Position numbers and translations under genes: made by a program. The notes under the pieces were generated by a model that saw nothing but the letters and a program-made list of their open reading frames with translations, ran no database searches and was not told the DNA's origin. From contig BRKX01000007.1 in NCBI GenBank assembly GCA_026008535.1, positions 6,657,001-6,721,000 of the forward strand: a DNA stretch of 64,000 nucleotides, in the 5' to 3' direction. The DNA is from Perilla frutescens. Lineage: Eukaryota; Streptophyta; Magnoliopsida; Lamiales; Lamiaceae. This document shows, piece by piece, positions 33,261 through 43,978 of the stretch (position 1 is its first letter; the number at the start of each line of letters is the position of its first letter).

Positions 33261-35760
33261 CTAACATGAAACCAGTTTCTCAACTGGTAAACACTTAGTT
33301 CCCATGTCTACAGGGTTAAATTCAGTAGGTATCTTTTCAAGTTGTATCTCCTATTTTTCAACAGTGTCTCTAATGAAATGGAACCTGACATCAATGTGTT
33401 TAGTTCTGTCATGGAACTCAGGGTTTTTACATAATTGGATTGCAGATTGGCTATCAAAAAACAAGGTAGGAGAAGTGTTAGCAAAACCAATTTCAGATAG
33501 AAGGCTATTGAGCCAAATAGCTTCTTTCACAGCTTCAGTGGCAGCAACATATTCTGCCTCAGTAGTAAGGAGTGCTACAATGTGCTTGATAAGTCCATTT
33601 ATTTCGTGTTTTTATTGGCATTTTATCCTCTATAAATGTCCTTTTTAATGTGTTTTGAGTCGAAAAGAACCAGGTTGCGGTCAGAGGGCATTCCAAGAGT
33701 CGAGTCTGGCGGAAGGGGCATTTTATGCCCAGTTATTCACGTTTATCTCGCACATATGTTCATCAGAGGCACATGGGACGTCTTCAGTATCCATCCCACA
33801 TTCGGTCGGTGAAGTGGGCATATCAGATATGGATGGAGCTGACAGATGATGCCGTGCCCACAGTACTCGCACAGACTCGACCACAGGTTAGAATGGGCAT
33901 TCCCGTGAAACTCGGAAATCAGTTGAAGGAGCGCTGGTGGAAGATAGCTACATATCCGAAGGAGAGTTGGAGCTAAGCTGGACTCCTAGAAGGCGCTGCA
34001 ACAAAGAGATAAGATCAGACGAAGAGATAAGCTCAATCAAATGAGATAAGAGCAATCCCTAAAAAATAGGGATTTGATAAAGCTGAAGCTTATCTAGTCA
34101 AGGTCAGAGAAGGGCACGCCGTTCCGGAATTTCAGCAGAAGACCCCCGCCTGTGGGAAAAACTCCACTCAGAAATGTAGTTATTTAAACAAGTTTAGTAT
34201 CTGGGAAAAGAAGTTTTTAGACAGACAGAAACATTTTCACATTTACATTTCTGCATTTTTACTTTGAGTACGCTGCTTAGGCGGCAAAACAATCCGAAAG
34301 ATCTGAAACCTTCGGGACTTAGGTTATGTTCATGTTAATCGACGTTGGAGTCGAGTTTTTGCTTAATTAATTTAGTAAGTTCTCGTTTATTTTGATGTCT
34401 TTAAATTCTGCAATTTTAATTATGTCTAGCCGTCTCGGCTAGATCTTTAATTCTGGCATTTGAACGATGAAATTGGTTTGAGCATAAATCTGGACTCGTG
34501 AGGCCAAAGTGGGCATAGTAATGCATGATTAGTTTCCGTTAATTCTTGTGCTTTGTTCCACGTGAGTGTGTGTCTGAAGTGCCCAATGTGGCTGATCACT
34601 CGTTAGGTAAAAAGGGCACACCACTATTAATTGAATTGGCGAATCGTGACTGTGTGTCGGTTCATATAGTAATAAGGGAATTAATGGGGTGTTGTGGGCA
34701 CAAGAGGAATCAGTTGAACACAACAGATCTGGGTCTGTCTAGGGCACACTGCTGCTTGTTTGCTTACATCTCTTAGAGGAATCGGGAGGTGGGTAACTGG
34801 TTAGGGGTTTAATCGAAGAGGAATCACTTTTAAACCTAAAATGAAAGGATGGATGAGGAGACGCAGAGAGGAATTCGGTCACCATAACTAGATGACCTAT
34901 CATGTATGAAAATCGGTGTGCCCATGATCGAGTTGTTTTATGTCTAAACCAAATTCTAATTCAAATGCCAGAACCTTTTGTTATTTGATATTTTCTTTAG
35001 TTTCTTTTGTAGATTTAAATTCAGTTTAGTGACAACACCAAAACCCCCTTTGTAATTGGTTACTTGAAGATAGAATCGCAACAACTCTCTGTGGGATCGA
35101 CCCGTACTCATTGGCTAGCTACGCTCGCTGTGGGCACAGGAGTTTATAAATATATTTTTGAGCGCGAAACGACCGCGCGTCAGTGCTAAAGCTGAGATTT
35201 CTGACTAATGCAAGAACCACACAGTGTAAACACATAGGATGTAGTGGATTTTCTATTGTCTATGTCATTAGCATAGTTTAAATCCACATAACCAACAAGT
35301 TTCACACCATTAACTAACTTTGAGTAAGTCATACCACATTTTGATGTGGATTTCAAGTATCTGAGAAGCCATTTCAGAGCTTCCCAGTGTGGCATTCCAG
35401 GATTGAACATGCATCTACTCAGATATGAAACAGAATATGCAATGTCTGGTCTAGTGCTAATCATGAGGTACATCATAGAGCCAATTGCATTAGAGTAAGG
35501 CACTTTAGACATGTCATAAATTTCAGAGTCAGTCTTGGGAGACTGATCCTTACTTAATGAGAAGCAAGAGGCACACTCACAGGCTTAGCATTTAGCATGG
35601 AGAATTTACTCAAAACATTTTCAACATTAGAAACTTGATTCAAGACAAGAGAGTAGTTCTTTCTATTTCTATGAATATGCATCCCTAAGATTTTCTTAGC
35701 ATCACCCAAATCTTTCATGTCAAAATTTTCACAAAGGCAATTTTGAACATGTTTTATAGA
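33261..35760 (-). pseudogene. Copia-1 RT/RNase H remnant
   Basis: Two parts interrupted by solo LTR B. 35760-35188 encodes ENFDMKDLGDAKKILGMHI, the VPYSNAIGSMMYLMISTRPD stretch and WLLRYLKST, i.e. the end of the copia RT. 33581-33261 encodes LLTTEAEYVAATEAVKEAIWL, DSQSAIQLCKNPEFHDRTKH and ends MGTKCLPVEKLVSC-stop, the copia RNase H. The catalytic YVDD part of the RT and everything upstream are missing: similarity stops near 35760, where PDI-like intron sequence begins. Confidence 0.88.
33587..35182. mobile_element. Solo LTR B, 1.6 kb, TSD GTGCT
   Basis: Starts TGATAAGTCCATTTATTTCG and ends ACGACCGCGCGTCA, flanked by GTGCT on both sides (33582-33586 and 35183-35187). It sits exactly inside the copia RNase H reading frame. 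The end of the LTR (TGGGATCGACCCGTACTC) is like that of some Ty3-gypsy families. No coding domain; short ORFs inside (for example 33655-33976) are not recognised. Confidence 0.88.
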
Positions 35761-35822
35761 TTTAAAATGAAACTAGATTTCCCCTATGTGGTCCTCATGT
35801 TTGATTTCATTTATCCTTCTAG

Positions 35823-36145
35823 GCTAGTATTGTTGAGGCCCTTTATGGCTTAGTCAAGGAGTTTTAAGTGCACTAGTTGGGGAGAAGAAAGTTAAATTAA
35901 GAAAATTGTGAGGAAGCTGATAAGTTGGAGGGTTCTACTTCAAGGTTTCCATAAAGGCTTATTATTCCATTTTGCTCTTTATAAATAAAAATTGGTAAAT
36001 TAATCTTCCTAAAAAATATAATAATCCTTTTCTTTTTGTATATAGATATGGGAAGATCAATGTGAAAGATGTTAAGAGCTGCTTGGACAAAGGTCATGTT
36101 TATTCCAAGAATGAAATTCAGAGGTTGGAGAGCATTCTTACCCAG
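35823..36145 (+). pseudogene. Captured fragment of a PDI-like gene (ERp29-type domain)
   Basis: Two exons with correct splice borders: 35823-35944 (after TTCTAG, before GTTTCC) and 36046-36145 (after TATATAG, before GTATAAG). They join in phase to IVEALYGLVKEF, then EEADKLEGSTSR, then YGKINVKDVKSCLDKG and NEIQRLESIL. This is the helical ERp29 C-terminal domain pattern of plant PDI-like proteins of the PDIL2 type (ER thiol-disulfide isomerases). Three stop codons lie in the first exon (codons 15, 18 and 26), so it is dead. It is on the opposite strand to Copia-1 and keeps an intron, so it was picked up as genomic DNA, not as mRNA. The source gene is not in the window. The PDIL assignment is from memory of the family and should be checked. 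Confidence 0.7.
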
Positions 36146-37096
36146 GTATAAGACTACTATCAAAATAAATTTCAAATATTTGTTTAGAGTCCTTCACAGA
36201 GATTCACAAATCACAAGAAGCTACATAGATAATCAAGGATTTAGGGAGAATCACGCAGATTCAATAGAAATCATAGAGATCTCACTAGGGGTGGGGAAAT
36301 ATACCGGAATATCGAAATACCGCACTTATCGTACCGAAAAAATACCGAAAATACCGAATTTTCGGTATATCGAGATTTTCAGTACGGTATGATACTGTAC
36401 CGTGACTTATCGGTACGGTAACGGTATGAACTTTTAAAAATTACGGTACACCGTGGTATATCGAGATTTCGGTATACCATGAAGTTTCGGTATATACCGA
36501 TATTTCAGTATACACCAATATTCGGTATATACCGAATCGGTATATACCAAAACTCCACGGTATACCGCTATGCAGACGGTATATTGATGTCTTGGTACGG
36601 TACGGTATATCGATATACCGATACATACCGTCTTTTTAAAAAAAAAAATCACTTCTATAATTCAATGTTGTAATTATAATATTGCAACATATATTTAAAA
36701 TTTAGATTTATAAATATGAGAAAGAAAGAAAAAAGAAATACAATGCAATAAAATAATATTTAGTAAATTTTTTATAAAAGTTTAGCAAAAATACAATATT
36801 TAAAAATTAATAAATATATATGAGATATAAGAAAAACACTTTGCTATTTATATATTGATTTTTTAATATGACTCGTATTGAAAAATAATAAACTAATATG
36901 AATGAACTATTTAACTAATGTGGATTACAATTATGAGTAAAATAATTAATAAGGAAAATTAAAAAAAGTAAAATAAGAAATAGTTAATAATATAATTATA
37001 TTTGAATTCATTTGATTCTACAATACTATAACATTTATTTAAAATTTGGATTCATAATTATAACTCAAATATTTAATCAAATATATATCAAAGATC

Positions 37097-38513
37097 ACTA
37101 CAAAAAAAGTCCATTCTAGCGATGGGAATTAGCGACGGGGCCGACACGGGTTGCCACTAGCGACGGAAATAGTGACGGAAAATCTTGCGATGGGGCTAGC
37201 GACGGGGTTCCCTGTAGCTAATTCTAGCGACGGGGAATCCCGTAGCTAGATTTTAAAATTTTAATATATCATTATTTTTATAAATCTAGCGACGGGGGTT
37301 CCCGTCGCTACAACTTAGCGACGGGAACAGCGACGAGAACCCCCGTAGCTATTTTTTTTTTAAATTTTTAATTTTTTTTTAATTTTTTATTTATTTTTTA
37401 AATTTTATTTAATTATTTTTAAAATAATTAAACATGATTTCAATCTATTCTAATACAAATATTCTCCCTATTAAAATCATTTTTATATTTTTATTCATTT
37501 ATTTTAATTTTTGAAAAAATAATATCGCAATTATACACATTTATTAATATCACATCTTTAAATTTCTATTATTTCCTTATTAAATACAAACTTATACAAA
37601 TTAGCTTTATTAGTATTCTTATAAATAAACTAATTAGTATATTATTATATATTTAAAAAATGTATTAAGTGTAACATAATATTTATTATAGTTACTACTA
37701 CAAGATTAATCAATTATACATTAACAAACTAAAATATACTATGAAAATATATACATAATATAGTATATAATGGATTTTAATTTTTAATTATAAACTAAAG
37801 TTATTTATTATGAAAGCAAAAATAATTTAATTCATTATGATATTTAGTATGAAACACAAAGTAAGACTATTTAACCACATTTTCACCATGATATATATAT
37901 ATATATAATTTTTAAAATAATTTAATTAAAAAATTCTATAATCTTTCTCCATATTAAATTTATATTAGAGATATAATTTTTGTATGCATGGATACTTAAT
38001 AAGTATCACCTTAAATTATAGTTCTTATATACAAATATATAATACAATATAATATCAATATTATATATATATATATTTGTGCACAAATAGATATAAATAT
38101 ATTAATAATAATATAACACTTTTAATTTATAGAGATAAAGAAAAATAAATTATGAAAAAATCGTATAAGTATATATATTATTTAAACTATCAATATAGCA
38201 TCAATTGAACTTGCCCCAATGGATAAGTGCTTGGCCCTCCTTCTAGGAGGTCACATGTTCAAATCCTCTTAGATGCATATTATACACAATTATTCTCGAC
38301 GGGCTTGGGCGCGGGCCTTTCATGGGGTCGGGTCAAGGGCTCATTCACGGGCTGGGATTTCCCGTCGCTATATCCGTCGCTAAGCCTTGGCGGCGGGCGA
38401 GCCACCGTCGCGCATGATTAGCGACGAGCAATTTAGCGACGGGGGTTTCCCGTCGCTACAGGGTTTAGCGACGGGTATAGCGACGGAAAACCCTGTCGCT
38501 AAATTGGAATTTT
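37097..38513. mobile_element. CACTA-like element with GCGACGGG subterminal repeats
   Basis: Left end CACTACAAAAAAAGTCC followed by many copies of TAGCGACGGG (37115-37345). At the right (38355-38505) the same motif occurs in both orientations (CCCGTCGCTA, TAGCGACGGG). This is the usual design of plant CACTA (En/Spm) ends. The right terminal CACTA is eroded. The flanks share AACTCAA(A/G)TATTTAATC (37062 onward and 38518 onward), which looks like an older duplication in the host element. No transposase. Confidence 0.7.
38213..38275 (+). repeat. SINE-like tRNA-derived head
   Basis: ATGGATAAGTGCTTGGCCC resembles an A box region and GTTCAAATCCTC a B box, with a hairpin CCTCCTTCTAGGAGG between them. 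No TSD and no tail, so a remnant inside the CACTA-like element. It is not a functional tRNA: the acceptor stem does not pair. Confidence 0.5.
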
Positions 38514-38531
38514 TTAAACTCAAGTATTTAA

Positions 38532-38572
<41 letters not shown>

Positions 38573-38693
38573 TTGAAATACAATGCAATAATATAAGTTG
38601 TTCCATTGAAAAATTGAATCAAAACTTACTAATCTAAAATTAAGCTAAGTTTAGATAAATGACACTTTCCGTTGAAAACTTAAATGTTAATGT

Positions 38694-39426
38694 TGATTAT
38701 ATTTGATTCTTCTATACTATAATATACAAATATTAAGTATATCTAAAAATTACCGAGATCTATGTATATGAAAGATGAAATAAAACTTTATTTGTCCCTT
38801 AATTAGTTATTCACTCTATTGCATAAAAAATTATAAACTATATAAAATTATATTTATATCTATATCTAAAAAATTAATCATCATGTAATACTAATAATTA
38901 AATCTTTAGTAAATAAATTCAATACAAATTAGTGAATATTTAATTTAATAAATCATAATCAAGAATTGTTTATATAAAAAATCTCATTATATAAGTTTTC
39001 ATCTAAAGTGAATAACTCTCATCATCAAGACTATATTTGATTCTTCTATACTATAATATACAAGTATTAAGTATATCTAAAAATTACCGAGATCTACGTA
39101 TATGAATGATGAAATAAAACTTTATTTGTCCATTAATTACTTTTTCACTATATTGCATAAAAAATTATAAACTATACAAAATTATATTTATATCTATATC
39201 TAAAAAATTAATCATCATGTAATACTAATAATTAAATCTTTAGTAAATAAATTTAATAAAAATTAGTGAATATTTATTTTAATAAATCATAATCAAGAAT
39301 TGTTTGTATAAAAAATCTCATTATATAAGGTTCATCTAAAGTGAACAACTCTCATTATCAAGACTATATTTGATTCCTATATACTAGAATATACAAATAT
39401 TAAGTATATCTAAAAATTACCGAAAT
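38694..39426. repeat. Tandem repeat, unit about 333 bp, 2.2 copies
   Basis: The units start with GAYTATATTTGATTC, at 38694, 39029 and 39361. Blocks such as AAGTATATCTAAAAATTACC, TTAATCATCATGTAATACT and AAGAATTGTTT recur at constant spacing with few differences. Confidence 0.85.
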
Positions 39427-40052
39427 CTACTCAAGATCAAGTTGCTATGTTATTTCATTTAATAATATTATATTTGAATTTTGGTTGTTAAGAAACGGAC
39501 TATTATTAAACTTATTTGGTGTTGGTATCTTGATTGTTGAGACATGAATTTTTATGTTATTATTTGTAGAATTTGGATCGGTACGACATGTAAAATTCGG
39601 TATTTTCGGTATACCTTAAAATTTCGGTATTTTTTATGTACCGCGGTATACCTTGGAAGTTCGGTATGTTCGGTATACCGTATAATATCGGTACGGTACG
39701 GTATACTGAAAATATTAGTACGATATCAATATCTCTTACGGCGTATACCGAAACTTCGATATACCGAAGTTTGGTATACCGAAAGTTTCGGTACAAGAAC
39801 GGTATGAAATTTTTCGATATCGAAATTTCGGTACGGTATACGGTACGGCGTGAAATTTTCGGTATACCGTACCGACCCTCCCCTAGATCTCACAGAAACA
39901 CAGAAACCCTAGATAGACTAAGGGTTAATGGTCAATATCAGAGCATAAACCCCTGCGGCTGGGGTTTTCGACTTACCACATTTTCTCAAAACAAAGGCAG
40001 TCGGACGAAGTCGATAGGCGATAGAGGGTGCCTCCGATGAGAGTCCCCCGTG

Positions 40053-40064
40053 GCTCTGATACCA
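40053..40064 (-). other. Copia-1 primer binding site (initiator tRNA-Met)
   Basis: On the minus strand TGGTATCAGAGC directly follows the end of the 5' LTR (one extra G). This 12-mer is the standard complement of the 3' end of plant initiator tRNA-Met. Confidence 0.85.
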
Positions 40065-40253
40065 CTATAGGGTATCAAGTCCCACCGTGAGGTTACATCT
40101 CTTGCTTTCCTTCACCGACAGTAGGGTCTGTTAATCCCTCAGGGGAAAGGAAGCTGAATCAAGCGAAGCAAGGCTCAAGGTGACCAGAACTCAATATACT
40201 CCTTCAAACAGTGACCAAGCACACACCGAAGACCTCAAGGTAGAGATAGAAAC

Positions 40254-41139
40254 TGTAACATCCCCTTTTTTTTCTTTATATTTAATAGTTTTAAATAATT
40301 AATTAATTAATTTAAATTTCTCTATTTAATATTTTCTTTAGTGGAGATTGGGCCTTGGATTTAATTTATTTGGTTTTGAAATTCCTTGATGGGCTATGAG
40401 GAGTTGTACAATATCTAATTTATATATTTTTAGTGGGCTTTAGGAATTTTATTAGTGGATTTTGGTTAAAAGAAACTGAATCTAGATTAAGATCAAGGTC
40501 AAATACATGTACGTAGGTAATTGGAGTTTTTTTTTTTTCCCACGTTAAAACCTATACCAATCTTTATACCATTTTTTTCATACAAAGAAAAAGGGAGAGT
40601 ATAAATCAAGGATTTTTGAATTTGTTATTTTGGTAAGGTCAACCTATAAAGTTTAGGAAATGATCTTCGTCTAATATTTTTATTATGGAATAGATAGCTC
40701 AATTGATATTTTCCTAAGATAAATAAAATATTAATGAAATACTTCATCTTAAATAGAATTCATTTTTTTTCTTTACACAAAAACACTAATCACAAAATGG
40801 TTGCTCGGGCGATTTCCGTGAAGAACTCCAAGAATTTTAACTTTTGTCTTTCAACGTCGAGTTCTGCAATTTTCTACCTATCTGGTATAATTTCTGAGCA
40901 ACCTAATGTTTATTTTAGTTTTTACTAAATGTTTACGACTCTTCGAGATATTTCGATAGATGATTATCCTACAATTGTTCGTAGAAAAATCTCTAGTTGT
41001 TGTCACATAAAATTTCATTTTTTTTATTTGTAGCCATAACTGTCCAGTTTCGGATTCATATTTCTCTCCATCAACAAAAAAAAAAAAATCACTACAGTGT
41101 AGTAGAAATCAATTTCTTCTAAACTCATAAGCATGCACG

Positions 41140-41174
<35 letters not shown>

Positions 41175-42869
41175 TAGAAGATTTTTATATCATCATCCTT
41201 GTAGAGTGGACACTAGGGTAATGATGACTCTAAATAACAGTAGATCGAAAATTTTCTTAGAAGAAGAGAACATAATATGTATCTATATATATATATATTG
41301 GAAAAATAATAGACTGCATGATCTAGAAAGATGAATAAATATATGGGAGTTTGTAGCTAATGATGAATGATCATGGGTTGGCAGTAGATACGAATGCATG
41401 GTGAGGGATTGATAATTATATTCTTGTGTAATTAACAAAGACAAATGTTTATTTTTTTATTTTATTTTTATTTTTTTTAAATTCGAAAATGCCTTTGGAA
41501 ATACAAAGTTTGTCTATTCTGTTTGATTTATAAATTTCTTGATAGTCGAAAATAGTATTCTTTCTAAAGTCAATATATATGACCCCGTAAGTGTGTTTAT
41601 AAATTATTTTCAGAATTTAAGTTACACTAGAATCTGTTAAAACTCGTGCACTTTTAAATCATTATTTGGTACGAAATTTAGTTTTAATCTACTTGTTCCG
41701 AGTTTTTAAAAATATTCCAGATTTTTATATTAATATCTTAGTTAAAATTTCAGATTTATTTAGTTAGAATGAATTGTTTTGGTCCTTATAGCGTTCGGTA
41801 ATTATTTTTTTTTAAATAGGTGCGGCGAAATTTGGATCCTCATCCAACGTGTGATATTTCGTGGTTATTTTATTCGCTCTACTTGTTGAGGTGGGTAACC
41901 AATTTAAAGTTATGTTATGTGTGGGTAACCTATTTAAAGTATTCCTTTATATGGGTAATCAATTTAAAGTTACGTTTTGAGTGGGTAAATGCATTTTAAT
42001 GTGAGTCTTTATCCTTGTGATTTATAAATTTATTTAAAGTTGATGCTTTGAAATTGTGTTTGAAATAGATGAATCATTGATTATTATTGAAAGTTATAAG
42101 ATATGTTTGGATGTGTTGAGAAAAATTTTATTGTCCAACATAAATTGTCGTTCATGAATTGTGGTGGAATAACTATGTGTTTGAATATGTCCTGTGCACA
42201 GTTGATGTATGAGTCTATTATTCTTCCTGTGTGATGTGGAATAATATGATTGAGATTCCTCCTTCGTGATGTGGAATCATTCCTCCTTCGTGATGTGGAA
42301 TCATTCCTCCTTAGTGATGTGGAATGTTATTTTCTATAATTCTTCCTTTGTGATGTGGAATTATAGATGGGTTATACCACTATTCTACGATTTATTTTAT
42401 TGTTGGACAAGCAAAAGAAAAGGAAAAAAAAATGAGAATTTTTAAATCACATCCCGTGTATCCCCCTCACTGAGTACGATTTATAAGTACTCATCCCACA
42501 TTTTTTTGAAATGTTTTTTTCAGGTAATTGATCTTGGAGCTGCGAGGAGGAAATGGGGTGGTCGTGGTTATATGTTTTTACTTATCAAAAACTAATAATT
42601 AGACTTTATTGCTTTAATTAAAACTTCTAGACCTGGAAATCCTTTGGTTGTTCGCTTTGATTGAGTTAATTATTGCTAGACGTTAGTGGGAATATTTCTA
42701 TGGATTTATTTATTATATAATTTGGGGTTTAATCATCAAATTAAGATTTTTATTAGTTTGTATTTTGTTATTAGGAAAATAAAAATAAAAATTGTTGATT
42801 CTATTTTATTCCGCATTTAAATAATAAAGAAAAAGTAGCATTTTAAATTATTAAATTTAGGGTGTTACA
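40254..42869 (+). repeat. Gypsy 5' LTR
   Basis: 2616 bp, TGTAACATCCCC to AGGGTGTTACA. It contains a (TA)n run near 41150-41172, four spaced GTGGGTAA(C/T)CAATTTAAAG units (about 41890-41990) and a run of TGTGATGTGGAAT(C)AT units (about 42230-42370). Any promoter would be in here; I cannot fix a TATA box in such AT-rich sequence. The 64-codon ORF at 40734-40928 is shared by both LTRs and is probably chance. Confidence 0.92.
42230..42370 (+). repeat. Short tandem repeat in the 5' LTR
   Basis: Five units around GTGATGTGGAAT, three of them a 23-24 bp unit CCTCCTTCGTGATGTGGAAT. The 3' LTR (about 50415-50535) has one unit fewer. Confidence 0.8.
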
Positions 42870-42874
42870 TTTAG

Positions 42875-42886
42875 TGGTATCAGAGC
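42875..42886 (+). other. Gypsy primer binding site (initiator tRNA-Met)
   Basis: TGGTATCAGAGC five bases after the 5' LTR end, inside ATTTAGTGGTATCAGAGCGG. Confidence 0.92.
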
Positions 42887-43162
42887 GGGTCTACTTTTCT
42901 GTAGACTCGAAATGTGTTAAGTGTTTAAATTATTTATTTTTGTAATACGGTAGACCACCCATTTCCGCCACGCGCTCCTACTCAGAGGTACATTGTTTGA
43001 TTTACGTATTTACTTTTGTTTTAGAGCATGAGGAAAGATGGTATTTGTGTATCATTGTTTAAATTATATTTTTGTTGTTGACAACCGGTAATCGTGGAAT
43101 TAGAAAGAACATAGAATCGTAATTTATTAGATTTTATTTTATTTTATTTTCTCGAGAGGTAG

Positions 43163-43693
43163 ATGGCCGCCGCACCACCACAAGCGCCACACCTGCATGC
43201 GTTGAGCATTGCTCGATTCAGAGCTAGAACATGGAACGTCGCTGAGCCTTTGCAAGATAATTTGATCAGATGGAGAACCATGTGGAGGGAAACGGGTCAT
43301 TTTGGCCCACACTTGGACCCATTCGAGGCTTGCTGGAGGGTCATCTATAGCATACCATTAGGAGTTCGAGATGCCGCGATTACCTTATACTATCAGTTAG
43401 CGGTTCGGGTGCCCTTCCAAGTAGATATGATAGATTTCGAGGTGTACATGGCGGAGCTCATCCAACAATATGCCGACATATTTCGAGGGATCCAGGTGAT
43501 TGAAGATGATGAGGAAAACCAAGCACCACCCCCAGCGGAAGAGCCAATGGTAGAGGATCCAGCGCCAGAAAATGAGCCTGAAGAAGATCCCGAAGAAGAC
43601 CCCGAGGAGGAGCCTGAGGAGGATCCCGAGGAGGACCCCGAGTGGGAACCTGAGGAACCGGAGGTCGTTGATGTCAGTAGCGATGACGATTAG
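43163..43693 (+). CDS. Extra acidic ORF between PBS and gag
   Basis: 176 residues, ATG to TAG, intact, on the same strand as gag-pol and upstream of it. Residues 1-105 look like a folded helical domain rich in Trp and Arg (ARFRARTWNVAEPLQDNL, FEACWRVIYSIP, YMAELIQQYADIF). Residues about 112-176 are an acidic tail built on EEDPEEDP-type repeats, ending VVDVSSDDD. There are no Cys/His fingers, no protease or RNase motifs, no signal peptide. It is separate from gag (starts 43979) and not in its frame. Extra ORFs before gag are known in some plant gypsy lineages (for example Ogre), but I do not recognise this protein. Function unknown; an accessory or capsid-related role is only a guess. Confidence 0.7.
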   Translation: MAAAPPQAPHLHALSIARFRARTWNVAEPLQDNLIRWRTMWRETGHFGPHLDPFEACWRVIYSIPLGVRDAAITLYYQLAVRVPFQVDMIDFEVYMAELIQQYADIFRGIQVIEDDEENQAPPPAEEPMVEDPAPENEPEEDPEEDPEEEPEEDPEEDPEWEPEEPEVVDVSSDDD

Positions 43694-43978
43694 GAAGAAA
43701 TTCCCATTCCCATAAGATAGAAGTTTCCCTTTTCCGTTTAGAATTCTCGTTTAAGGAATACTTTAATGGTTGCGTATTGTTCTTTCTGTGTTTACCCACT
43801 TTTGGGGTAGTTTTTGCAATACATTATAATTTGATATTTAATTTAAATAAATGAAGTTTTATTTGTGATTTTCTAAGTGTGATTTCTTGGGGGTAATGTT
43901 TGAGAGAACATATTATTACTCGGTTTTAGTTTATCAACTAATTAATTTAAAAAGAAACGTTGTAATAATTATAGGGTT

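Larger units (their letters stand above)
36286..39885. mobile_element. Large hAT-like element with TACCG subterminal repeats
   Basis: Flanked by GATCTCAC on both sides (36278-36285 and 39886-39893). Ends are inverted: TAGGGGTGGGGAAATATACCG on the left, CGGTATACCG...CCTCCCCTA on the right. Both subterminal regions (36300-36630 and 39585-39870) are dense in GGTATACCG and TACGGTA motifs in both orientations, the kind of array hAT transposases bind. The small ORFs there are an effect of the repeat. The interior has no transposase and contains a CACTA-like element, a SINE-like head and a 333-bp tandem repeat. Confidence 0.82.

Noticed and set aside
33655..33976. Two overlapping plus-strand ORFs of GC-richer sequence
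   Set aside because: They are inside solo LTR B, whose ends and TSD are clear. No domain.
36434..36673. Several Tyr/Arg-rich ORFs on both strands, also at 39544-39807
   Set aside because: They are translations of the GGTATACCG repeats of the hAT-like element.
38213..38300. tRNA gene
   Set aside because: A and B box-like words are present, but the acceptor and T stems do not pair. Better read as a SINE-type remnant.
40734..40928. 64-codon ORF, also at 48920-49114
   Set aside because: The two copies are identical because they lie in the two LTRs of the same gypsy element. No domain, and position in an LTR argues against a gene.
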